Positions 1 through 8,265 of a stretch of DNA of 14,029 bases are shown piece after piece. The notes below the pieces were generated by a model, which did no database searches, was not told the origin of the DNA, and saw only the letters and a list, made by a program, of their open reading frames with translations. The stretch is from an uncultured Bacteroidota bacterium (lineage in GTDB: Bacteria; Bacteroidota; Bacteroidia; Flavobacteriales; UA16), in contig CACHDD010000025.1 in NCBI GenBank assembly GCA_902578505.1, forward strand, positions 1 to 14,029, written 5' to 3'. Within the stretch, counting starts at the first letter, position 1; every line of letters begins with the position of its first letter. Position numbers and translations under genes: made by a program.

Positions 1-1768
1 CTATTTCTTAGACGATCAAAACGCAATTGAGGTTCATGGAGGTGATGGATTTGATTGTGCTTTTAGTCAAGTTACAGAGTCATCGGAACATCAATATGCA
101 TGGTTTGCAGCTTCCCAAAATGGTGGGCTTGTTCGAGGGACATTATCTCCAGGAAACAACAATAACATTGGCGATTTTTATGATAGTGATATTGATGAAT
201 TAGTAAATGATCAAGGTGATATAGGTCAGTTCTACACTTGTACTAGATTGTATGAAGACACAGAGGATGAGGATAGCCAAAGAAAGTTGATTCTTGTTAA
301 TCCATATGGTGTTACTGTTACTGATTCATCTTTTGAGATGAATACGAGTAACCAAAATCTCCCGTTTACATTCACTTTAGGACCAGGCGAGGAACTTCTT
401 CACTACGACACAATCATTCGTCCTGATATCTTACTTGATGAGCCGCTTGTTGAGGATCCAGATTACTTCTGGTTAGAGCCACAAATAGCTGTTCAGCAAT
501 TTACTTGTGTGGATGATACTCTTGGCTTCGATACAGTTGATGTTATTGCAGATATTATCCCAAATGTTCTCGATACTATTATTGTGGTTGATTCAGATAC
601 ATTGGATATCCAAATTGACTTAGGAAATGATACTATCTGGGAAGAAGAAGTTCAATTTGACATTGTAGAGGTTTGCGATACTATGTATTTTCACCCTGGT
701 GATACTATTTATGACGAACCAGGAAGAATTTTAGTTCAAGATCCATATACTACAATTTTTGCTATAGGTTTTAGAGGTTCAGAAGGAATTTGGATTACGA
801 GAGACGCTTTAAACTTTAATACAACTCCAGATTGGATACGTATTGGAAATGCTCCTGATGGTGGTGGAACGAAGTCTATAGAATTTGTTGTAAATCATGA
901 GGAAGCTGGAGATATAATGTTCGTTAGTGGATGGGATGGTAAACTATTGAGAATTTCAGGTCTTTCGAATGTTTACACACAGGAGGATGTAGAAGATAAT
1001 GTTGTGATTGAGCAGCTATTCGATGAAAATCCAGCATGTACTGGAATAACGATAAATCCAAATGATCCAAACCATATTGTTGTTTCGTTTGGTGGTTATG
1101 GATCCATGCCATCTGGTAAAATCAGAGAATGTACAAACGCATTGAGTGACAATCCTACATGGGAGAGTATCCAAATTAATGATTTATTGAAGATGCCTAT
1201 CTACGATGTTCTTATTAACTCACAGGATGCAAGTGGTAATACTATACTAGCGGGAACTGAATACGGAGTGTTCGTTTCAACAGATGGTGGTACAAGTTGG
1301 GAAATCTCAAACTACGGGATGTCATCTAACCTTGACCCAGAAACTGTAGAGCTATGTGCTCCAGTATTTGACTTAAAGCAACAATGGAGAACTAATACAG
1401 CTTGGAGTAATCCATCTAATACTGGTTCTATCTACGCGGGCACCCACGGTAGAGGAATCTTCCGTTCAGAAGATTACCTGGGAGCTGAGGAAGTTGTTGA
1501 CAATACTGATGAATTTGAAACCCTCCTTGTTTACCCTAACCCAGTTACTGCTAATTCTGTAAATGTTAGTACAGCAGGCTTTACTGGAAAGACATTAGTT
1601 GAACTATACGACCTTCAGGGTAGAGTAGTTCTCTCTGAGACTCTATTAGAAGCTCGTTCAACTGAAAGATTAGTTCTTGATATAAACGAACTTACAAATG
1701 GAACATATGTTGTAAGAATGGCAAATAACTTTAAGCATCAAGCAACAAAACTTGTGATTCGCAAGTGA
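1..1768 (+). CDS. Secreted BNR-repeat-like protein with T9SS C-terminal sorting domain (5' partial)
   Basis: The reading frame is open from base 2 to the TAA-less TGA at 1766-1768, so the gene starts upstream of the window. The TTG at 248 is only an internal codon. The visible part is rich in Asp/Thr, with repeated 'DTI' stretches around 530-720. Later it has propeller-like features: an Asp-box type segment (STDGGTSWE, near 1278-1304) and YAGTHGRGIFRSED near 1431-1475, as in sortilin/BNR-type surface proteins. The last 80 or so residues are a type A T9SS sorting domain: YPNPV at about 1531, a VELYDLQGRVV strand, an LTNGTYVVRM strand and a basic KLVIRK end. T9SS cargo crosses the outer membrane and is released or anchored at the surface. 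Its enzymatic or adhesive role cannot be told from this fragment. The family call (T9SS cargo) is firm; the beta-propeller reading is inference. Confidence 0.85.
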   Translation, partial: YFLDDQNAIEVHGGDGFDCAFSQVTESSEHQYAWFAASQNGGLVRGTLSPGNNNNIGDFYDSDIDELVNDQGDIGQFYTCTRLYEDTEDEDSQRKLILVNPYGVTVTDSSFEMNTSNQNLPFTFTLGPGEELLHYDTIIRPDILLDEPLVEDPDYFWLEPQIAVQQFTCVDDTLGFDTVDVIADIIPNVLDTIIVVDSDTLDIQIDLGNDTIWEEEVQFDIVEVCDTMYFHPGDTIYDEPGRILVQDPYTTIFAIGFRGSEGIWITRDALNFNTTPDWIRIGNAPDGGGTKSIEFVVNHEEAGDIMFVSGWDGKLLRISGLSNVYTQEDVEDNVVIEQLFDENPACTGITINPNDPNHIVVSFGGYGSMPSGKIRECTNALSDNPTWESIQINDLLKMPIYDVLINSQDASGNTILAGTEYGVFVSTDGGTSWEISNYGMSSNLDPETVELCAPVFDLKQQWRTNTAWSNPSNTGSIYAGTHGRGIFRSEDYLGAEEVVDNTDEFETLLVYPNPVTANSVNVSTAGFTGKTLVELYDLQGRVVLSETLLEARSTERLVLDINELTNGTYVVRMANNFKHQATKLVIRK

Positions 1769-1781
1769 TATTATAATATTT

Positions 1782-1813
1782 AAAAGGGAGGCTAATTGGG
1801 CCTCCCTTTTTTT
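1782..1813. terminator. Bidirectional intrinsic terminator
   Basis: A perfect 7-bp stem GGGAGGC (1786-1792) / GCCTCCC (1800-1806) has a 7-nt loop. It is preceded by AAAA and followed by seven T, so it can end transcription from both sides. It lies between the convergent T9SS cargo gene and the lpxH-like gene, 13 nt after the first stop and 7 nt from the second. Confidence 0.9.
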
Positions 1814-1819
1814 ATGCTC

Positions 1820-2575
1820 TTATTTATTCAATTTAAGCTTGCCGCTTTCTAAGCATGCCCAGCTAAAGTGTTGGGTCCAATCGCCAATATTGATGTAGTG
1901 ACTGCTATTTGAGTTTTGCCTAGGAAGTTCAAATTCAAGTGGAAGATGCCTGTGTCCAAAAATGAAGAAATCAATACTTTGGTCATTTTTTAAATAATCC
2001 TCGCAGTATTTGTATAGGATTTCTCCTTCTGGAGAAGTGAATTTTTCTCCAGAGCTTAATCCTTCAGTTTTAAAGTGCTTTTTCTTTATGAAGAGACTTG
2101 CTAGTGCAATTCCTAGATCTGGGTGAAGTAGTTTGAAAAGCCATTGGCATAGTCTGTTTCTATATATTTTTTTAAGGAATTTGTATAAGTATTCTCCTGG
2201 GCCCAAACCGTCTCCGTGAGCAATGTAACACTTAACTCCATCCCAGGTTTTAATAATGGGGTTTTTATGAAGTATTACACCTAATTCAGACTCTAGATAT
2301 CCGTAGCTCCAAAAGTCTCTGTTGCCAACATGATAATGTACGGGAATGCCAGCATCTGTTATTCGAGCAATAGCACCTTGAATTCTTGCTCCTCCTTTAG
2401 GAATTGAGTTTTTGTATTCGAACCAGAAGTCGAAAATATCTCCAAGTAGATGTATTTCTGAAGCATCAACCGCGGTATTATTGAGCCATTCCACAAAGCG
2501 CTTTTCCCTAACCCTGCTTTCATTGGGATTAGTTGCTCCTAAGTGAAGATCTGATGCGAAATAGATTTTACTCAC
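1820..2575 (-). CDS. lpxH: UDP-2,3-diacylglucosamine diphosphatase (LpxH-like calcineurin-fold hydrolase)
   Basis: This protein is predicted to hydrolyse UDP-2,3-diacylglucosamine to lipid X and UMP at the inner face of the cytoplasmic membrane, the fourth step of lipid A synthesis. The 251-residue sequence carries the metallophosphoesterase signature in order: DLHLG (D9, H11), GDIFDFWFEY (D46), GNRDFW (N85), AHGDG (H120) and GHRH (H208, H210). The ligand set matches LpxH of E. coli, and the length fits the family. The ATG at 2573-2575 overlaps the TGA of the upstream thioredoxin-like gene in an ATGA junction, indicating translational coupling. It is the last gene of the lpxK operon and ends at a shared bidirectional terminator. 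Bacteroidota also carry LpxH paralogues of less certain role, so the substrate is inferred. The presence of lpxK in the same operon supports it. Confidence 0.85.
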   Translation of the reverse strand: MSKIYFASDLHLGATNPNESRVREKRFVEWLNNTAVDASEIHLLGDIFDFWFEYKNSIPKGGARIQGAIARITDAGIPVHYHVGNRDFWSYGYLESELGVILHKNPIIKTWDGVKCYIAHGDGLGPGEYLYKFLKKIYRNRLCQWLFKLLHPDLGIALASLFIKKKHFKTEGLSSGEKFTSPEGEILYKYCEDYLKNDQSIDFFIFGHRHLPLEFELPRQNSNSSHYINIGDWTQHFSWACLESGKLKLNK

Positions 2576-3780
2576 TCGCCAAATTGTTTGATTAATTCTT
2601 GTTCAAGCTGAGCCCCTCTTAAATGAGTACGAATAATCTTTCCTTTTTTATCTAGTAGCATAGTATGAGGTATGCTTGTAATACCGTATGCCTGTGAAGC
2701 AGTATTCCTCCAGCTTTGTAGGTCGCTAACGTGATTATCCCAAACAAGCCCGTCTTGGGCTATAGCTGCTTTCCACCTATTTAAGTCAGAGTCAAGAGAT
2801 ACAGAGAACACCTCGAAGCCACGATCTTTGTATTTGTTGTAAGCATGAACAACGTGAGGATTTTCTCTTCTACATGGTCCACACCACGAAGCCCAAAAGT
2901 CAAGCAATACCACTTTCCCCCTTAAATCGCTTAGCTTTTTTTGATTACCATCAGGATCGTTCATTATAATATCGGGAGCCATATCTCCTGCCATGTATTT
3001 ACTATTCTTTCCCTTGTATTGCTTTTGCTGAAACTTTTGTTGTTTTGTTTGCTTTTTTGGAAGGTTCTGTGGGTCTTGGCTCATTGCGTACTTCTTGTTG
3101 ATAGATTTGAAGTACTCGGTGTTTCCGTATTGTTCTCTAAGATTTCCTAGAACTGTTTCGTAATCCCTGAAATAGGTTTTGGGATTTAGGTTTTCTAGAC
3201 CTGCAAGAGCAGCTAAACTATTGTTATTTGCTTCAACAAAGCCTTCACTTAGGTCATTTAGCTCTGAAACAATTTTTTTTGTTAAGCCCTCGTATTGTCC
3301 TCTTTCTGCTCCATTAGCTTGCTTTAGTAAGCTTGATATGCTCATTAAGCTATCTTGAAGAGGAATAAGTTCATCGTAGTATGTTGCAAGTAAAGATGTT
3401 GTCACAGACCCTCTTATTGTAGCCCCGGTTAAATATCCTTTTCCATCAGGAACATTTGCACTAATGTAAATAGGTTCACTTTCATCTGTAATTAAAACGA
3501 GAGGACGCCTCTTGCTAATCATAATTTGGTGGTAGCCCATTTTAAGTGGCGCATTTGGTATTAGCTCAAACGATCCATCTTCCTTTAATTCACAATCGCC
3601 ACTTTCAACTAATACACCCTTTCTAAAACTCCTAAGGAAGATTTTAGTGCCTGGATCTACATTTGAGAATTGACCAGAAATAACTCCTGCTTTACCAGAA
3701 GGGACAGGTGCTTTTTCAGATGTAGAACAACCAACTACAAATAGGCATACAATTGATATTAATGATATGATTGAACGCAT
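2572..3780 (-). CDS. Lipoprotein thiol-disulfide oxidoreductase, TlpA/ResA type with DUF4369-like N-terminus
   Basis: This is a 402-residue predicted lipoprotein. Residues 1-17 are a hydrophobic signal peptide ending in the lipobox VVGC, with the lipidated cysteine at C18. Residues about 30-120 resemble the beta-rich DUF4369 domain often found before thioredoxin domains in Bacteroidota. Residues about 120-240 are helical, and 241-261 form a K/Q-rich linker. From about 262 there is an AhpC-TSA/TlpA thioredoxin fold with the active site WCGPC (C300, C303) and the cis-proline at P371 (SIPH). It is expected to reduce or exchange disulfides in periplasmic client proteins while tethered to a membrane; the client is unknown. 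It sits in the operon 9 nt after lpxK, and its stop overlaps the lpxH start by 4 nt. Association with lipid A genes does not itself show a role in lipid A. Confidence 0.88.
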   Translation of the reverse strand: MRSIISLISIVCLFVVGCSTSEKAPVPSGKAGVISGQFSNVDPGTKIFLRSFRKGVLVESGDCELKEDGSFELIPNAPLKMGYHQIMISKRRPLVLITDESEPIYISANVPDGKGYLTGATIRGSVTTSLLATYYDELIPLQDSLMSISSLLKQANGAERGQYEGLTKKIVSELNDLSEGFVEANNNSLAALAGLENLNPKTYFRDYETVLGNLREQYGNTEYFKSINKKYAMSQDPQNLPKKQTKQQKFQQKQYKGKNSKYMAGDMAPDIIMNDPDGNQKKLSDLRGKVVLLDFWASWCGPCRRENPHVVHAYNKYKDRGFEVFSVSLDSDLNRWKAAIAQDGLVWDNHVSDLQSWRNTASQAYGITSIPHTMLLDKKGKIIRTHLRGAQLEQELIKQFGE

Positions 3781-3789
3781 GATTTGGAT

Positions 3790-4824
3790 TTATTGTCTTG
3801 CAAATATCGTGGAATCAAGCCACTCATCAACCCAAACCTCAACTTCATCCTCGTTATCCCAAACTACCTCTATACAAATTGACTTTAGTTTAATTTCTGG
3901 TTGATTTTCAATTAGGGGTCTTATTCTGACTGCATCTTTTGACGTTGTAACTAGAGCATCAAGTTTTTCGTTACGAATAGATGCCAACCAATCTTTTACG
4001 TCTTTTTCGGAATAAGTATAGTGGTCGCTATAGCATTCACGTCTAACAACAGACCATTTTTTTGAAAGTCCGTTAATGAATCTTTGGCTTTCAGCTATTC
4101 CACTTACTGCAAGAATCCTAGGTTTATCAACTACTTTAATATCCACCTCTTGCATAGAACTAGCAAAAATGGGTGTTGATGTATTTAGTCCTTGCTTCTG
4201 AACTTCTTCTTCAAGTGATTGAGTTCTTCTCGATATGATGAATGCATCAAAAGTTTTCAATCTACTCTTTAAGTCTCTGAGGTTTCCAGCGGGTAGTATA
4301 GCTTCATTTAAAATGGGCCTGTCTGAGTCTAATAATGCAACACTTCTGTGAGGAATAAGTTTTCTATGTTGTAAGCCGTCGTCTAATACTACAACCTTTA
4401 CGTCGGGAAATTCTTCTTTTATTCTTTCTACCCCAAGTAGTCTGTTTTTACAAACTGCTATTGGATTAAGAGGATTTAAGCTCTTTAATAACGCTGGCTC
4501 GTCTCCGTAATCGGACCAATCGTTATCCTTTTTAACAATCTTGAACCCTTTGCTTGACCTTTTATACCCTCGGCTCAATAGCGCAACACTTTGTGGTCCT
4601 CCCAACTTTTTGCTTAAAAGTTGTAAGAAGTATGATGCATGTGGAGTTTTTCCTGTGCCTCCAGCGTGAATATTGCCTAAAACTAAAGTAGGTAATACCG
4701 CTTTCGATGACTTCAAAATGCCATAGTCATAAAGCCAATGTCTCAACTTCACTACAGCCCAATATGGTATAGTTAAAGGTGAGAGAGCTACTCTTCTTAT
4801 GGTTTGAGTTAACTTAGGCGCCAT
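3790..4824 (-). CDS. lpxK: Tetraacyldisaccharide 4'-kinase (LpxK)
   Basis: LpxK phosphorylates the 4' position of the tetraacyldisaccharide 1-phosphate lipid A precursor with ATP at the inner membrane. With the start at 4824 the protein has 344 residues, normal for the family. A hydrophobic and amphipathic N-terminus (residues about 10-35, ending LYDYGILKS) is followed by the P-loop GNIHAGGTGKTP (50-61, K59), then LLSRGYKR, GDEP (107-110) and the family signature LDDGLQHRKL (147-156). The open frame extends 43 codons further upstream to an ATG at 4953. That extension lies entirely antisense to the conserved nif3 start region and has no LpxK-like sequence, so the ATG at 4822-4824 is preferred. 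This ATG overlaps the nif3 ATG on the other strand. It is the first gene of the lpxK / TlpA-type lipoprotein / lpxH operon. Confidence 0.93.
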   Translation of the reverse strand: MAPKLTQTIRRVALSPLTIPYWAVVKLRHWLYDYGILKSSKAVLPTLVLGNIHAGGTGKTPHASYFLQLLSKKLGGPQSVALLSRGYKRSSKGFKIVKKDNDWSDYGDEPALLKSLNPLNPIAVCKNRLLGVERIKEEFPDVKVVVLDDGLQHRKLIPHRSVALLDSDRPILNEAILPAGNLRDLKSRLKTFDAFIISRRTQSLEEEVQKQGLNTSTPIFASSMQEVDIKVVDKPRILAVSGIAESQRFINGLSKKWSVVRRECYSDHYTYSEKDVKDWLASIRNEKLDALVTTSKDAVRIRPLIENQPEIKLKSICIEVVWDNEDEVEVWVDEWLDSTIFARQ

Positions 4825-5941
4825 GGAATCTAAAGACGCCTTGAAGGTACGAGAGATTATACGATTGTTAGAGGATTGGGCACCTCCTATTCTACAAGAA
4901 TCATACGATAACTCTGGATTGATTGTAGGAGATACAGATGCGGTTATAGACAAAGTCCTTGTAAGCCTTGATTGTACTGAGGAAGTTGTTGCTGAAGCTG
5001 AAGCGAGAGAAGCAGGGATGATTATATCTCATCACCCAATAGTTTTTCGTGGACTTAAGTCTTTTACTGGTGATTCATATGTTGAGCGAACCGTAATGAG
5101 GGCAATTAAGTCTGGAATTGCTATTTATGCCATTCACACCAATTTGGATAATGTCTTTACAGGTGTCAACTATGAATTTGCCACAGCATTAGGATGTGAC
5201 CCTTCTTCTCTTAAAATTCTAAAGCCTAAACCCGAATTACTCGCTGCCATAACAGTTTTCTGTCCTGAAGAAAACTTAGAGGATGTGAAAATGGCAATGC
5301 ATACTGCTGGTGCTGGAGCTATAGGTGATTACGATAAATGTTGTTTTTCGTCAGACGGTGTTGGAGAGTTTAGACCTTTAAAAGGAGCAAATCCAGTAAT
5401 TGGGTCAAATGGAGAGTTAGAAAAAGTAGGGGAGAAGAGGATTGAAATGATTTGTGAAAGGTGGAAGGCAGGAGATGTGATTTCTGCAGCAAAAAATGCT
5501 CATCCATATGAGGAAATGGCCCATTTTGCATATGAATTGTCAAATAAAGAGAGGAGAATTGGAGCAGGTATGATAGGAAAATTGCCTGCTTCAATTAAGT
5601 GGGAGGAGTTTTTAGATAATGCAAAGGATGCTCTAGCTGCTTCTCATATTAGACATACTAAACCAATCTCTAAAAAAGTTCAAACCATAGCAGTTTGTGG
5701 TGGTTCAGGGTCATTCTTACTTAAAGATGCAATTTCAAAAAAGGCAGATATATTTGTCACTTCTGACTTCAAATACCACGAATTTTTTGAAGCTGACGGT
5801 AAGATAATGATTTTAGATGTTGGGCATTATGAAAGCGAATGGCGTACATGTAACATAATAGCCAATCGAATAAAGGAAAAATTCACTAATTTTGCAGTCC
5901 ATTTGGCTTCAGCCAACACAAACCCGGTACAAACCCGTTGA
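4823..5941 (+). CDS. Nif3-like dinuclear metal centre hexameric protein (DUF34), long form with inserted PII/CutA-like domain
   Basis: This 372-residue protein is of the Nif3/DUF34 family, whose toroidal hexamers hold two metal ions per subunit. The biochemical role is unsettled, and annotation as 'GTP cyclohydrolase 1 type 2' is only by homology. The metal-ligand pattern is intact: HH in ISHHP (H70, H71), D109 in HTNLDN, and H335 and E339 in DVGHYESEW. The N-terminal block (EDWAPPILQESYDNSGLIVGD) and the C-terminal block (CGGSGSFLL, VTSDFKYHEFFEAD) frame an inserted domain at about 135-240 with the HPYEEMA motif, as in YqfO-type members. The ATG at 4823 is used, but a TTG at 4841 (LKVREI) would match the usual family N-terminus better, so the exact start is uncertain. 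The DUF164 gene follows 18 nt later, probably in the same transcript. Confidence 0.92.
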   Translation: MESKDALKVREIIRLLEDWAPPILQESYDNSGLIVGDTDAVIDKVLVSLDCTEEVVAEAEAREAGMIISHHPIVFRGLKSFTGDSYVERTVMRAIKSGIAIYAIHTNLDNVFTGVNYEFATALGCDPSSLKILKPKPELLAAITVFCPEENLEDVKMAMHTAGAGAIGDYDKCCFSSDGVGEFRPLKGANPVIGSNGELEKVGEKRIEMICERWKAGDVISAAKNAHPYEEMAHFAYELSNKERRIGAGMIGKLPASIKWEEFLDNAKDALAASHIRHTKPISKKVQTIAVCGGSGSFLLKDAISKKADIFVTSDFKYHEFFEADGKIMILDVGHYESEWRTCNIIANRIKEKFTNFAVHLASANTNPVQTR

Positions 5942-5959
5942 CATACAATATACTGTCTC

Positions 5960-6760
5960 ATGGCAAAAACTACAAAGACATTAACTGCTGAGGATAGACT
6001 CAGAGCATTATACGACCTTCAACTAATCGATAGCAGAATCGATAGAATCCGCGTGGTACGTGGTGAGCTTCCAATGGAAGTAGAAGATCTTAAGAATGAA
6101 ATCGAAGGATTGAACTCTCGTCTTGAAAAGATGGAAGAGGAAAACGAAATGGTTAACCAGCGTATCTCAGCTTACACTAACCAAATCGAGGAGGCTAAAG
6201 CTCTTATCGCTAAATACGAAGAGCAGCAAAACAATGTTAGGAATAACCGTGAGTTTGAATCTCTTAACAAGGAGATTGAATACCAAACTCTTGAAATTGA
6301 GCTTTGCGAAAAGAGAATTCGAGAATGTAAAGCCCAACAAGAACAAAAGAAAGAAAGCCTTGATACTCTTCGTGAGAAGAACACTCTTCGTCAAGCTGAT
6401 CTTGATTCTAAAGAGTCAGAGCTTCAGGAAATTATTGCAGAAACTCAAGCTGAAGAAGATGAACTTCTAAAGCAAAGTGAAAAGATGGCTAAAAGCATCG
6501 ATGATAGACTTCTTCGTACATATACTCGTATTAGAAGCGCAGCCAAGAATGGTTTAGCTGTTGTGCCAATCGATAGAGAGGCAAGTGCAGGCACTTACAT
6601 TAAGATTCCACCACAACGCCAAATCGATATTGCTCAGCGTAAACAGATTATCGTTGATGAGCACAGTGGAAGAATCCTTGTAGATAAGTTGCTTGCTGAC
6701 GAGGAGTCTGAGCGTATGGAAGCGTTTATTACTAAGTGTCTTAAGAAGATTAAGAAATAA
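5960..6760 (+). CDS. DUF164 / zf-RING_7 family coiled-coil protein with a cysteine-less zinc ribbon
   Basis: This 266-residue protein is of the family usually annotated 'C4-type zinc ribbon domain-containing protein', which in Bacteroidota commonly follows nif3. Residues about 10-185 are a charged, Glu/Lys-rich antiparallel-type coiled coil. The C-terminal domain keeps the family core GLAVVP (198-203), KIPPQRQIDI (215-224), QIIV and GRILVD (237-242). The two CxxC pairs expected around this core are gone. S209 and T212 occupy the first pair, and D233 and S236 the second. The spacing is preserved and the frame is intact. The only cysteines (C116, C123, C260) are elsewhere. The protein therefore probably cannot bind zinc in the usual way. 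Its molecular role is unknown; it may act with the Nif3 protein or with nucleic acid, which is inference from gene pairing only. Confidence 0.88.
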   Translation: MAKTTKTLTAEDRLRALYDLQLIDSRIDRIRVVRGELPMEVEDLKNEIEGLNSRLEKMEEENEMVNQRISAYTNQIEEAKALIAKYEEQQNNVRNNREFESLNKEIEYQTLEIELCEKRIRECKAQQEQKKESLDTLREKNTLRQADLDSKESELQEIIAETQAEEDELLKQSEKMAKSIDDRLLRTYTRIRSAAKNGLAVVPIDREASAGTYIKIPPQRQIDIAQRKQIIVDEHSGRILVDKLLADEESERMEAFITKCLKKIKK

Positions 6761-6766
6761 GCTTAT

Positions 6767-8263
6767 TTAAAACCGCAATCCGCCACCAATAACAAGGAAA
6801 GAAGATGATCTAGCTTGTTTTATTGGACTACCCTGATTTTGTGGGTTGATTAGATATTGATCGTTCTCAGATTTAGAGTTAGAAAAGGCAATTCCTATGT
6901 ACATCTTGTCGTTTCTATACTCTCCTCCAAAGCTATAGCCCCAAGTATATTCGTTAGATACTACTCCGGCATTTTCAGAATAAGGTGTAGTTGTATACAT
7001 GCCCCCTAATCTTGCTCTGTATTTTTTTTCTATTCGAATCTCTATACCTTGTCTGATTTGGTGAGATGCAGTAAAAGAGTTTGCTAATATTTCGTTTTGG
7101 CTAGAGAAATCAGCACTATAATATTCTACTGATTCTAACTTACCGTTAGCATAATTTACTCTTTCGTAGTCATTAGAAATGATTACTCTTTTTCCTAGTA
7201 TCAAAGCTGTACTTGCAATAATTCTTGATGGTGTTTTTATGTTATATTCAAAATATGAGTCAGGTGCATTTGAATCGTCGAATCCACCGCCTTTGTAGTA
7301 ATTAATCATTTTATATGAGCTATTATCCGTAAGATTATATCTTGTAGGGCTGTGCCAGGCAAATCCCAACTTCAGATTATTGATATGACCGATTACTCCT
7401 ATTTTAAGATTTAGACCATCTCCAGTTGTAGTAAAACTTTCAATGAATTCAAAGTATTCTGTACTACTCTCTGTATCTGTTGGAGTTTCAGTGTGTATGT
7501 TATTCTGTTGATAGGTGATTGATGAAGATGTAATTGTTGCACCCACAGAAAAAACTCCTTCAACAGTATATGCAGCCGAAAAATTATTGTCAGACATATT
7601 GCCCTCTCCTTGTCTTATATATGAAACCTGAACAGGTATCGTATCATTAGACACGAATGGAAGAAAGTACTTATTATTTTCGCCAGGTATCGTATCAATA
7701 AGCCATGCTTGCCATGCAAGACTTTCATAGAAATAGTTGTTATCGTAATCATTGAGAAGGCTGTAATGCACCTCATTTTGGACATTTGCTAATAATGACT
7801 CTAAAATGCTGTTGGACATTTCTACATCTTCAATATTATACCTTTCATCATACACTGCGCTAGTCTGATGATAGAAGGTGAAGCTAAAGAATGGTGCGCT
7901 TGGGTTAACACTTGGCATTGTAAGACTGACGCCTACATTTAGAAATGTGCCGTTGGTGCTAGTTGTATTCAAGTTGTCATTTAATGAAGATTCTAATCTG
8001 TTAGTGAAGATGCCCAAACAACCTCCTGTATCTGATCTTCTATACATTCCAATTCCTGCAGGATTTATTCCTGAGGATGCCAAATCAGCTCCCAATGCTC
8101 CGTAAGCACCACATAATCCCATTGTCCTTAGAGATCCTAATTGATTCTTCTGAGAATATCTGAAAACGTCGGCTTCGTTTTGGGATAAGGCAGATATAGA
8201 GAAAAAGGTGTATGCAAACACCATCCCTAATAGAGATGATCTATTTCTATTAGATATCGTCAT
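6767..8263 (-). CDS. Outer-membrane beta-barrel protein, OmpP1/FadL/TodX-like
   Basis: This 498-residue predicted outer-membrane protein has a signal peptide of about 28 residues (basic start, hydrophobic core, ISALSQ cleavage region). The mature N-terminus shows the Bacteroidota FadL-like signature: an F-R-Y-S-Q segment, then GSLRTMGLCGAYGALGADLA and INPAGIGMYRRSD (about residues 34-78). In FadL this N-terminal part forms the plug. The rest alternates aromatic/polar beta strands and ends in GGGLRF with the terminal Phe recognised by the BAM complex. FadL-type barrels move hydrophobic compounds such as long-chain fatty acids across the outer membrane; the ligand here is unknown. The gene starts 2 nt after the stop of the upstream Gly/Asn/Trp-rich lipoprotein, so the two are co-transcribed. 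Its stop is only 6 nt from that of the convergent DUF164 gene. Confidence 0.82.
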   Translation of the reverse strand: MTISNRNRSSLLGMVFAYTFFSISALSQNEADVFRYSQKNQLGSLRTMGLCGAYGALGADLASSGINPAGIGMYRRSDTGGCLGIFTNRLESSLNDNLNTTSTNGTFLNVGVSLTMPSVNPSAPFFSFTFYHQTSAVYDERYNIEDVEMSNSILESLLANVQNEVHYSLLNDYDNNYFYESLAWQAWLIDTIPGENNKYFLPFVSNDTIPVQVSYIRQGEGNMSDNNFSAAYTVEGVFSVGATITSSSITYQQNNIHTETPTDTESSTEYFEFIESFTTTGDGLNLKIGVIGHINNLKLGFAWHSPTRYNLTDNSSYKMINYYKGGGFDDSNAPDSYFEYNIKTPSRIIASTALILGKRVIISNDYERVNYANGKLESVEYYSADFSSQNEILANSFTASHQIRQGIEIRIEKKYRARLGGMYTTTPYSENAGVVSNEYTWGYSFGGEYRNDKMYIGIAFSNSKSENDQYLINPQNQGSPIKQARSSSFLVIGGGLRF

Positions 8264-8265
8264 GA

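Noticed and set aside
248..250. TTG as the start of the left-edge gene
   Set aside because: The same frame is open back to base 2 with protein-like content, so the true start lies outside the window.
4780..4822. Promoter for nif3 inside lpxK (TATGGTTTG)
   Set aside because: The element has one extra base relative to TAnnTTTG and no clear TTG at the right distance.
4825..4953. Upstream ATG adding 43 residues to LpxK
   Set aside because: The extension is antisense to the conserved Nif3 N-terminus and has no LpxK-like sequence; the ATG at 4824 gives a normal-length protein.
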